NCBI GenBank assembly: GCA_041488095.1
Contig: JBGPOP010000063.1
Coordinates: 1 to 13,204, forward strand
Source: DASYPQ01 sp041488095
Lineage (GTDB): Bacteria > Planctomycetota > UBA1135 > GCA-002686595
Reading direction: 5' to 3'
Length of the DNA stretch: 13,204 nt
Below the pieces are notes generated by a model. That model was not told the DNA's origin, did no database searches, and saw only the letters and a list, made by a program, of their open reading frames with translations. The position numbers were made by a program, and so were the translations under genes. This document shows positions 7,615 through 13,101 of this stretch, one piece after another; position 1 is the first letter of the stretch; each line of letters opens with the position of its first letter.

Positions 7615-9837
7615 ATGAACGTCACCGCCCGGCAGACTGCCGTCCGCTCGATCTCCACCGAGCCGCTCCGCCACCCCGCCTACGATCGGAACGGCAGCGC
7701 GCAGGATCGCCTGCCCGATCTCTTCGGCGCCAACGTCTTCAGCGATTCCGTCCAGCGCGCCCGATTGCCGCACGCGGTCTACCGGGCGCTGCGGCGCACG
7801 ATCGACTCGGGCGCCGAGCTCGACTCGCGGATCGCCGACTCCGTCGCCAACGCGATGAAGGACTGGGCTGTCGAGCGGGGCGCGACGCACTTCACGCACT
7901 GGTTTCAGCCCATGACCGGGCTGACCGCACAGAAGCACGACGCGTTCGTGCATCAGACGAGCGACGGGCGCGCGATCCTGGAGTTCTCGGGCAAGGAGCT
8001 GATCAAGGGCGAGCCCGACGCGAGCTCGTTCCCCTCGGGAGGCATCCGCGCCACCTTCGAGGCCCGCGGCTACACCGCCTGGGATCCGACCTCCCCCGCT
8101 TTCCTGCGTCAGACGCCCTCGGGTTCGACGCTGATGATCCCGACCGCCTTCTGCTCATGGACGGGCGAGGCGCTGGACAAGAAGACGCCGCTCTTGCGCT
8201 CGTGCGAGGCGATCGACCGGCAGGCGGTGCGGCTCCTGCACCTGCTGGGCGAGAAGGACGTCACCAAGGTCTATCCGACCACCGGCCCCGAACAGGAGTA
8301 CTTCCTGATCGACCGGCAATTCTTCGCGCTGCGGCCCGACCTCGTGAGCTGCGGGCGGACGTTGTTCGGCGCGAGACCCCCCAAGGGCCAGGAGCTGGAA
8401 GACCACTATTTCGGCGCGATCAGCCAGCGCGTGCTGGCCTTCATGATGGAGCTCGAGCACGAGCTGTGGAAGCTCGGCATCCCGATCAAGACGCGCCACA
8501 ACGAGGTCGCGCCGAGCCAGTTCGAGCTGGCGCCGATCTTCGAGCAGGTCTCGGTCGCGACCGATCACAACATGCTGACCATGGAGGTGCTCAAGGAGGT
8601 CGCGGAGCGGCACGGCCTGCACTGCCTCCTGGCCGAGAAGCCCTTCGCGGGGATCAACGGTTCGGGCAAGCACAACAACTGGTCGCTGGCGGACAACCTC
8701 GGCAACAACCTGCTCGAGCCGGGCAACACGCCGCACGACAACCTCAAGTTCATGTTGTTCCTGACGGCGATTCTCCGGGCCGTCGACCTGCACCAGGACA
8801 TCCTGCGCGCCTCCGTTGCGACCGCCGGCAATGACTACCGCCTGGGCGCGAACGAGGCGCCCCCGGCGATCGTGTCGATCTTCGTCGGCAGCCAGCTCGA
8901 GGAGGTCATCGCGGCCCTGGTCGAGGGCCGCGCCCCGAAGAACGGGGGCGGAGCCAGCGGGACAGCGGGCGCAAGGGAGATGAGGCTCGGGGTCAGCACC
9001 CTGCCGCCACTACCGCGCGACCAGTCCGACCGCAACCGCACCTCGCCCTTCGCCTTTACCGGCAACAAGTTCGAGTTCCGGGCGGTCGGCTCGAGCCAGT
9101 CGATCGCCTACCCCAACACGGTGCTCAATGCGATCGTCGCCGAGTCGCTGGACTTCATGGCGAGCGAGATCGAGAAGCGCGGCGGCGCGGGCGACCGGCG
9201 CGATGTCATCCAGACGCTTGTGCGCGAGACGCTGACCAAGCACCTCCGGATCCTGTTCAGCGGGGACAACTACTCGGCGGAGTGGGTGGCTGAGGCCGAG
9301 CGCCGCGGGCTCCTCAACATGAAGGACACGCCCACGGCGCTGTCGGCCTTCTCGGCCAAGAAGAACGTCGAGCTGTTCGATCGCTACAAGGTGTTCAGCC
9401 CGCGCGAGACCGAATCGCGCGCGAACGTCCTGAACCAGATGTACGTGCACCGCGTCAGCGTCGAGGCCCTGACCATGAAGGACATCGCCTCGACGCTGAT
9501 CCTGCCCGCGGCGATCGAGTTCCAGAAGCGTCTGGCCGACTCGATCTTGTCGACCGCAGCGGCGAGCAAGGAGGCCGACTTGAAGCCGCAACGCGACCTG
9601 CTCGCACAGGTCGCGACCGGGATCAACCGGCTGAAGACGGCCACGGACGCGCTGTCGCGAGCCCGCCATGAGGCCGAGGAGGAGGAGGCCGGGACGACCC
9701 AGCGCGCCGCCGCCTTCCGCGACCGGGTGCTCCCGGCGATGATCGCCGTGCGCGAACCGGCCGACCTCCTCGAGACGCTCATCGCCGACGACCTGTGGCC
9801 GCTGCCGAAGTACCGCGAGATCCTGTTCCTGCACTGA
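7615..9837 (+). CDS. glnN: Glutamine synthetase type III
   Basis: GSIII makes glutamine from glutamate, ammonia and ATP in the cytosol and works as a large two-ring oligomer. The 740-residue length fits GSIII (about 700-730) and excludes GSI and GSII. Visible family segments: GANVFSD near residue 40, VANAMKDWAVERGATHFTHW (about 77-96), SGKELIKGEPDASSFPSGG, the catalytic-site strand TTGPEQEYFLID (about 222-233), RHNEVAPSQFELAP (about 295-308), GINGSGKHNNWSLADNLGNN (about 346-365), TAGNDYRLGANEAPPA, and SPFAFTGNKFEFRAVGSSQS (about 477-496). The C-terminal helical region ends in LWPLPKYREILFLH. The frame is open 138 codons further upstream but that stretch is low-complexity, so ATG 7615 is preferred; it has no clear Shine-Dalgarno. 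hemH begins within its 3' end. No PII or regulator gene is adjacent. Confidence 0.96.
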   Translation: MNVTARQTAVRSISTEPLRHPAYDRNGSAQDRLPDLFGANVFSDSVQRARLPHAVYRALRRTIDSGAELDSRIADSVANAMKDWAVERGATHFTHWFQPMTGLTAQKHDAFVHQTSDGRAILEFSGKELIKGEPDASSFPSGGIRATFEARGYTAWDPTSPAFLRQTPSGSTLMIPTAFCSWTGEALDKKTPLLRSCEAIDRQAVRLLHLLGEKDVTKVYPTTGPEQEYFLIDRQFFALRPDLVSCGRTLFGARPPKGQELEDHYFGAISQRVLAFMMELEHELWKLGIPIKTRHNEVAPSQFELAPIFEQVSVATDHNMLTMEVLKEVAERHGLHCLLAEKPFAGINGSGKHNNWSLADNLGNNLLEPGNTPHDNLKFMLFLTAILRAVDLHQDILRASVATAGNDYRLGANEAPPAIVSIFVGSQLEEVIAALVEGRAPKNGGGASGTAGAREMRLGVSTLPPLPRDQSDRNRTSPFAFTGNKFEFRAVGSSQSIAYPNTVLNAIVAESLDFMASEIEKRGGAGDRRDVIQTLVRETLTKHLRILFSGDNYSAEWVAEAERRGLLNMKDTPTALSAFSAKKNVELFDRYKVFSPRETESRANVLNQMYVHRVSVEALTMKDIASTLILPAAIEFQKRLADSILSTAAASKEADLKPQRDLLAQVATGINRLKTATDALSRARHEAEEEEAGTTQRAAAFRDRVLPAMIAVREPADLLETLIADDLWPLPKYREILFLH

Positions 9838-10826
9838 TCGCCCCCCCGATCGAAGGGAGCACCCCGATCGGGGTGCTCCTCGCCAACGTCGGATCGCCGG
9901 ACGGCCCGGATCCCCGAGCGGTGCGGCGCTTCCTGGCGGAGTTCCTGTCCGACCCGCAGGTCGTGGATCTGCCGCGGGCGCTGTGGCTGCCGCTGCTCCG
10001 TGGCGTCGTCCTTCCGCTGCGGTCGAAGTCCTCGGCCCGGCTCTACGCGCGAATTTGGACGAGCGAGGGCTCGCCGCTCCTCGTGCACAGCCGCCGGCAG
10101 CGTGACCTTCTCGCGAGCCGGCTCGGATCCGACTTCAGCGTGGCGCTGGGCATGCGCTACGGCCGGCCGTCTCTGGCCTCGGCGATCGACGAGCTCTCCG
10201 ACGCGGGGTGCCGGAGGGTCGTGCTCGTCCCGCTCTTCCCGCAGGAGAGCTTCAGCACGACCGGTTCGGTGCGCGCCGAGACCGAGCGCCGGGTTCGCGA
10301 GGGCGGAGGCCGCGTCGACCTGCGCACGGTGCGCGCCTGCTTCGAGGACGCCGGCTACATCCGCGCGCTCGCGCAGCGCGTGCGCGACGCGCGGGCCGGC
10401 GCGCACGTGGACCACCACGTGTTCAGCTTCCACGGTCTCCCGGAGAAGAGCGTCGCGCGCGGCGACCCCTACCGCGGGCAGTGCGAGGCAACGGCCCGAT
10501 CGCTCGCGCTCGAGCTCTCGCTCTCCGACGCGGAATGGACGCTCGCCTACCAGTCGCGCTTCGGGCGCAGCTGGCTGCGGCCCTTCACCGACGAGGTCGC
10601 GCGCGCTCTCGCGGGACGCGGCTTCAGCGTGCTCGTGGCGACGCCGGGCTTCGCCGCGGACTGCCTCGAGACGCTCGAGGAGATCGGGATCCGCCTGCGC
10701 GAGACCTTCCGCAGCGCGGGTGGCCGCGAGCTGATCGTCGTCCCGGCGCTGAACGACCAGCCGGCGTGGATCGACACCCTGGCGAGACTCGTGCGGGAGG
10801 AAGCGCTGCGTGAGATCCCTACCTGA
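9795..10826 (+). CDS. hemH: Ferrochelatase
   Basis: HemH inserts Fe2+ into protoporphyrin IX (or coproporphyrin in some lineages) in the last steps of heme synthesis. The sequence closely follows the proteobacterial pattern: GVLLANVGSPDGPDPRAVRR (26-45), FLSDPQVVDLPR (50-61), SPLLVHSRRQ (93-102), VALGMRYGRPS (116-126), VLVPLFPQ (143-150). The metal-site H213 lies in FSFHGLPEKS and the conserved E292 in DCLETLEE. There is no transmembrane tail or N-terminal transit peptide. The start is uncertain. GTG 9795 gives 343 residues but overlaps glnN by 43 bp and adds about 25 nonconserved residues. GTG 9873 would cut into the first strand. A CTG at 9834 overlapping the glnN stop is also in frame. Close coupling suggests co-transcription with glnN, a pairing with no obvious metabolic logic. 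Confidence 0.95.
   Translation: MAAAEVPRDPVPALIAPPIEGSTPIGVLLANVGSPDGPDPRAVRRFLAEFLSDPQVVDLPRALWLPLLRGVVLPLRSKSSARLYARIWTSEGSPLLVHSRRQRDLLASRLGSDFSVALGMRYGRPSLASAIDELSDAGCRRVVLVPLFPQESFSTTGSVRAETERRVREGGGRVDLRTVRACFEDAGYIRALAQRVRDARAGAHVDHHVFSFHGLPEKSVARGDPYRGQCEATARSLALELSLSDAEWTLAYQSRFGRSWLRPFTDEVARALAGRGFSVLVATPGFAADCLETLEEIGIRLRETFRSAGGRELIVVPALNDQPAWIDTLARLVREEALREIPT
9857..9878. promoter_or_regulatory. 22-bp perfect palindrome at the glnN/hemH junction
   Basis: Nine-base arms GAGCACCCC and GGGGTGCTC flank GATC, giving a perfect palindrome 20 bp after the glnN stop codon. As RNA it is a 9-bp GC-rich hairpin with a four-base loop. No T-run follows, so it is not a standard intrinsic terminator. 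It lies inside the N-terminal codons of the longest hemH frame, and an alternative hemH GTG (9873-9875) sits in its 3' arm. It could be a dimeric regulator site, an mRNA stability element or a translation-control hairpin. Confidence 0.5.
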
Positions 10827-10934
10827 AACGTCCCGCAGTGGCGCGCGCACTTGCGAACCCGGCGAGCAGGCGGTACACCACGCTCGCAACCCATGCCCCT
10901 CGGACGGCCTGGGCCACTCCGCCAGATCCAGACC

Positions 10935-11279
10935 ATGGCACAGCGACGACTTTCGATGACGACCGCCGAAGAGACCCGGAAGCGCGTGCGCCGCACCGAC
11001 GAGCAGCTGATCAAGGACCTCCAGGTGAAGATCGAGGAGATCCAGCACCGCGCCGAGGCTCGGAAGGCCAAGCAGTCCCCCTCCATCCGGCTCACGTTGC
11101 GCGCCGTGCGCGCGATCGACAAAGCCATGGATGCGGCCGAGGTTGAGGGCGACAACGCTCTGCGGCACGTCCTCTCCGATGGCCGCGATCCCCTGGCGAG
11201 CCTCCTGCAGGCGAAGGGCGTGCGCGTGCGCAAGGCGCGGCGCCCGAAGGGGCCGCGTCCGAAGCCGGAAGAAGGCTGA
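10935..11279 (+). CDS. Small basic protein with coiled-coil segment, unknown function
   Basis: From ATG 10935 the frame gives 114 residues. An Arg-rich N-terminus leads into a charged helix (DEQLIKDLQVKIEEIQHRAEARKAK, about residues 21-45, given here only as position and character: heptad-like Leu/Ile spacing). A helical middle follows (LTLRAVRAIDKAMDAAE, then ALRHVLSDGRDPLASLLQAKG), and the tail is Arg/Lys/Pro-rich (VRVRKARRPKGPRPKP). The basic tail suggests nucleic-acid or polyphosphate binding, but it lacks a true AT-hook RGRP core. There are no cysteines, signal peptide or membrane helix. I do not recognise a Pfam family. An upstream TTG (10851) and a downstream ATG (10956) are alternative starts; none has a clear Shine-Dalgarno. 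It lies 108 bp after hemH and 25 bp before the 3' end of the opposing tRNA gene. Confidence 0.65.
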   Translation: MAQRRLSMTTAEETRKRVRRTDEQLIKDLQVKIEEIQHRAEARKAKQSPSIRLTLRAVRAIDKAMDAAEVEGDNALRHVLSDGRDPLASLLQAKGVRVRKARRPKGPRPKPEEG

Positions 11280-11304
11280 ACAACGGCGAACGGTATGGGG
11301 AAGC

Positions 11305-11381
11305 TGGTAGCGGTGGAGGGATTCGAACCCCCGACATGCGGATTATGATTCCGCTGCTCTAACCAGCTGAGCTACACCGCC
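11305..11381 (-). tRNA. tRNA-Met: Elongator tRNA-Met, anticodon CAT
   Basis: The minus strand folds into a complete 77-nt cloverleaf with encoded CCA (11305-11307). The acceptor stem GGCGGTG/CACCGCT (7 bp) ends in a G1-U72 pair; A73 follows. The D arm reads GCTCAGCTGGTTAGAGC. The anticodon stem is GCGGA/TCCGC around ATCATAA, so the anticodon is CAT. The T arm is GGGGG-TTCGAAT-CCCTC. The paired G1-U72 end and the overall sequence match elongator tRNA-Met. Initiator tRNA has an unpaired position 1-72 and three G-C pairs in its anticodon stem, which this lacks. A lysidine-modified tRNA-Ile2 is less likely on sequence resemblance. Confidence 0.97.
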
Positions 11382-11417
11382 CCGCATCGGACCCGGCAGG
11401 AAGACCGAGGGGCGAGG

Positions 11418-11446
11418 ACTCTAGCCGTGAGCGCTCGGGCGGTCAA
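11418..11446 (-). promoter_or_regulatory. Sigma-70-type promoter of tRNA-Met
   Basis: On the minus strand TTGACC (11441-11446, five of six to consensus) and TAGAGT (11418-11423, four of six) are separated by exactly 17 bp. The predicted transcription start near 11411 leaves a leader of about 30 nt before the mature tRNA. This is the best-supported promoter in the window. No U-tract terminator is evident downstream of the tRNA. Confidence 0.65.
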
Positions 11447-11513
11447 GGCGCGGCAATCCTGCGCACGCCCGGTGGTATCGAACGACCGCGCCAGTCTCCA
11501 CGAGCCGCGCGAC

Positions 11514-12083
11514 TCAAGTCCCCGATGCGGCGCCCGCCTTGCTCGTGATCACGCCTTCGACGGAGTGATACACGAGCCGGCTCTGCCCGATGCGGCCCGT
11601 GGCCTCGTCGTAGACGTTGCACACGTCGATCGGCTTCGAGTAGAGGTGCAGCGAGATTCCGCGCCGGCCCGGCACGGGGCGCACGCGGTGCAACGCGATG
11701 TCGTCGTTGATGAAACCGACGCGCCCAGGGAGGTGGACCTTCGAGCTGCTGGGGACGAGCGGTCCTGGAATGCCGGCGGTGGGAGGCGAGAACAGCGTCT
11801 CCTCGATCTCGCCCTCCATCACCGCCATCCAGCAGTTCTGTCCGGCGTGGTTGTGGATCGGGCTGTGCTGCCCCACGTTCCAGCACAGAATCAGCATCTC
11901 GAAGTGCTCGTTGCGGGCGACGAGGTTGCGCGTGTAGACCTCGGCATCGAACAGGGCGAAATGTCGCCAATCGTCGTGGCTCGCCGAATACTCCGCGAGC
12001 ATCCGCGCGACGCGCGATCCGCGCGGGTCGCGATCGAACTCGCTCGCGAGCTCGCGCTGGAGGCCCAGGATCGGGAAGTTCAT
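11514..12083 (-). CDS. cdoA: Cysteine dioxygenase
   Basis: CDO uses a mononuclear Fe(II) centre and O2 to oxidise L-cysteine to cysteine sulfinate, the first step of cysteine catabolism to taurine or sulfite. The 189-residue protein is full length (rat CDO is 200). The segment ILCWNVGQHSPIHNHAGQNC (65-84) aligns without gaps to the rat enzyme. Iron ligands are H77 and H79 (HNH) plus H132 (IALHRV). The substrate-carboxylate arginine is R52 in YTRNLV. Y148 in SLHLYSKP is the catalytic tyrosine, and C84 occupies the position of rat Cys93, which crosslinks to that tyrosine. ATG 12083 is preferred by homology; the Shine-Dalgarno is weak. It lies 115 bp downstream of the cupin gene on the same strand, so they may share a transcript, though a weak internal promoter in the gap cannot be excluded. 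Confidence 0.95.
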   Translation of the reverse strand: MNFPILGLQRELASEFDRDPRGSRVARMLAEYSASHDDWRHFALFDAEVYTRNLVARNEHFEMLILCWNVGQHSPIHNHAGQNCWMAVMEGEIEETLFSPPTAGIPGPLVPSSSKVHLPGRVGFINDDIALHRVRPVPGRRGISLHLYSKPIDVCNVYDEATGRIGQSRLVYHSVEGVITSKAGAASGT

Positions 12084-12198
12084 CGGCGTTGTCTGTGCCT
12101 GTCTTGCCGCGTGAAGGCTAGCGGCGCCCTCATCGTGCCACAACGGCCTCACGCCGCCAGACCCGGCTGCGACCGACCGTCGCCCCGGACCGTCGCTG

Positions 12199-12579
12199 CT
12201 ACAGGTTCTCGACCCCGCCCCTCGCGACCGCGAAGAGGATGCAGGCTGGGTTCTCCGTGCCGGGGGGGCGGTGCGGATCCCCGGTGGCCACAGGCGAGTG
12301 CGTGCTCCCGGCGGGGTAGCGGAGGTAGGTGCCCGCGCTGTGCACGCCCTGCTCGTCCCGATACCCGCCATGCAGGATCAGCACGTCCTCGGTGCCTCGA
12401 TGCCGGTGCGGCGGATAGCCGCAGCCGGGATCCATGCGGATCAACACGGCCGTGTCCTCCGCTTCGCCTGGCGAAGGCTCGCCGATATTCAGCGGGCGCC
12501 AGGAGATTCCGGGGAAGCGCGTCGCTTGCCAGGAAATGAAATCTTCTTCCAGGCGGAGCCGCAGGATCGGATTCGACAC
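12199..12579 (-). CDS. ChrR-like single-domain cupin protein
   Basis: The 126-residue frame from GTG 12579 encodes one small beta-barrel. ISWRPLNIGE leads to AVLIRMDPGCGYPPHRHRGTE (44-64), then DVLILHGGYRDEQGVHSAGT, YLRYPAGSTHSP (85-96), and ILFAVARGG. The pattern fits the cupin domain of ChrR anti-sigma factors (Cupin_7) and related stand-alone cupins. Metal ligands are H58, H60, E64 and H94. The N-terminal zinc-binding anti-sigma domain of true ChrR is absent, so an anti-sigma role is unlikely; a metal-dependent dioxygenase-like or sensor function is possible but unproven. The upstream ATG at 12639 (146 residues) is the main alternative start; I prefer GTG because homology begins just after it and AGG lies about nine bases before. 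It precedes the cysteine dioxygenase gene and follows a leader with a terminator. Confidence 0.85.
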   Translation of the reverse strand: MSNPILRLRLEEDFISWQATRFPGISWRPLNIGEPSPGEAEDTAVLIRMDPGCGYPPHRHRGTEDVLILHGGYRDEQGVHSAGTYLRYPAGSTHSPVATGDPHRPPGTENPACILFAVARGGVENL

Positions 12580-12636
12580 AGCTGTGAGCCTAACCGTCTC
12601 TCGAAGGGTCCCGTGGTTGGACGAACTCCCGCATAC

Positions 12637-12654
12637 CATGACGAGCCTGTCATG
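12637..12654. promoter_or_regulatory. Inverted repeat upstream of the cupin gene
   Basis: CATGAC (12637-12642) and GTCATG (12649-12654) form a perfect 6-bp inverted repeat with a 6-bp spacer, 58 bp upstream of the preferred cupin start and overlapping the alternative ATG. It has the size of a dimeric repressor operator, or could be a small RNA hairpin near the ribosome-binding region. No binding protein is identifiable from the window. Confidence 0.3.
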
Positions 12655-12682
12655 GCGAGCCTCTGAGGATGGTCCGGACCCC

Positions 12683-12711
12683 AAAAAAAGATGCCGGGAG
12701 AGTTCCGCATC
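12683..12711 (-). terminator. Intrinsic terminator or attenuator upstream of the cupin gene
   Basis: On the minus strand, arms GATGC and GCATC (12707-12711 and 12690-12694), extended by an inner GG/CC-type stem with a small bulge, are followed directly by seven T (12683-12689). This is the cleanest intrinsic terminator in the window. It points toward the cupin start, 44 bp before the ATG at 12639. It either ends a small RNA coded to its right or works as an attenuator for the cupin/cysteine dioxygenase unit. Confidence 0.7.
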
Positions 12712-12870
12712 TCCTGAGCAGGGCTATCTTCAAGTCCGCAACCGGTGATGAACTGGTTGCGCATGTGAGTTCCATCAAGAGGTGCCGCGCTTTGCGAGCG
12801 GCGTAGCACCCGGGAAGCTTGATGGAAACTCCTCTCTCCCTCGGGCCGGTGGCCTAACAACCACCGGCCC
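12690..12870 (-). ncRNA. Candidate structured RNA or regulatory leader, unassigned family
   Basis: Read on the minus strand, this 181-nt stretch holds four hairpins in series. (a) A perfect 10-bp stem GGGCCGGTGG/CCACCGGCCC (12843-12870). (b) A long stem pairing 12818-12831 with 12767-12779 (13 pairs and one bulge), enclosing inner stems GGTGC/GCACC (12781-12785, 12806-12810) and a CGC/GCG extension. (c) GCAACC/GGTTGC (12738-12743, 12755-12760), extended by GT/AC beyond a mismatch. (d) The terminator hairpin. The region is less GC-rich than its surroundings and lacks a credible protein. The fold also exists on the plus strand, where the 10-bp hairpin is followed by TCTTGCTTT, so orientation is uncertain; the U7 tail favours minus. 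No TPP, cobalamin, glycine, SAM, tmRNA, SRP or RNase P signature was found by eye. Confidence 0.5.
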
Positions 12871-12880
12871 TCTTGCTTTA
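12843..12880 (+). terminator. Possible plus-strand terminator
   Basis: A perfect 10-bp stem GGGCCGGTGG (12843-12852) and CCACCGGCCC (12861-12870), with an 8-nt loop, is followed on the plus strand by TCTTGCTTTA. The stem is very stable but the U-tract is interrupted. No gene ends just upstream on this strand, so it would terminate a plus-strand RNA from 12690-12842, if one exists. On the minus strand the same stem has no U-tract. Confidence 0.4.
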
Positions 12881-12909
12881 ATCCCTCACCTGCGAAGTAG
12901 GGACCGGGG

Positions 12910-13012
12910 CGGTACGGGACGGCCGAAAGCGCACGCCGGCCGCCACCGGCGCGCGCTCCCAGCCGGGGATCTCCAGGCGCTGCCCAGAGACGTCCCGTTG
13001 CCGATGTGGTCG
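12910..13012. repeat. 103-bp direct repeat, copy 1
   Basis: This copy and the one at 13102-13204 are identical except at two positions (12926 and 13009 in this copy, A/G differences). The unit begins CGGTACGGGACG and ends near CGTCCCGTTGCC, so its ends are near-inverted repeats. It also contains an internal near-palindrome with CGCCGG/CCGGCG arms around a short loop. This suggests a strongly folded element. It is open in more than one frame on both strands, as expected at this GC content. Confidence 0.9.
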
Positions 13013-13101
13013 ATTGCGTCCGCGCTTGCGTTTGCCAGCGAGCGGTGGCGCAGCTCTTCTCGCACGAGCGACTCTGCGCCCGTCGAGCTTCCCTCTCCGT
13101 C

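Noticed and set aside
12489..12860. A minus-strand 123-codon frame across the structured RNA region
   Set aside because: It runs through the terminator hairpin and U7 tract and overlaps the cupin gene out of frame. The RNA structure explains the sequence better.
12690..12870. Cobalamin, glycine or SAM riboswitch, retron msr-msd, tmRNA or SRP RNA
   Set aside because: Some short matches are suggestive (for example GGGAAGC followed by GGAAAC), but the conserved cores of these RNAs are missing, and no reverse transcriptase gene is present for a retron.
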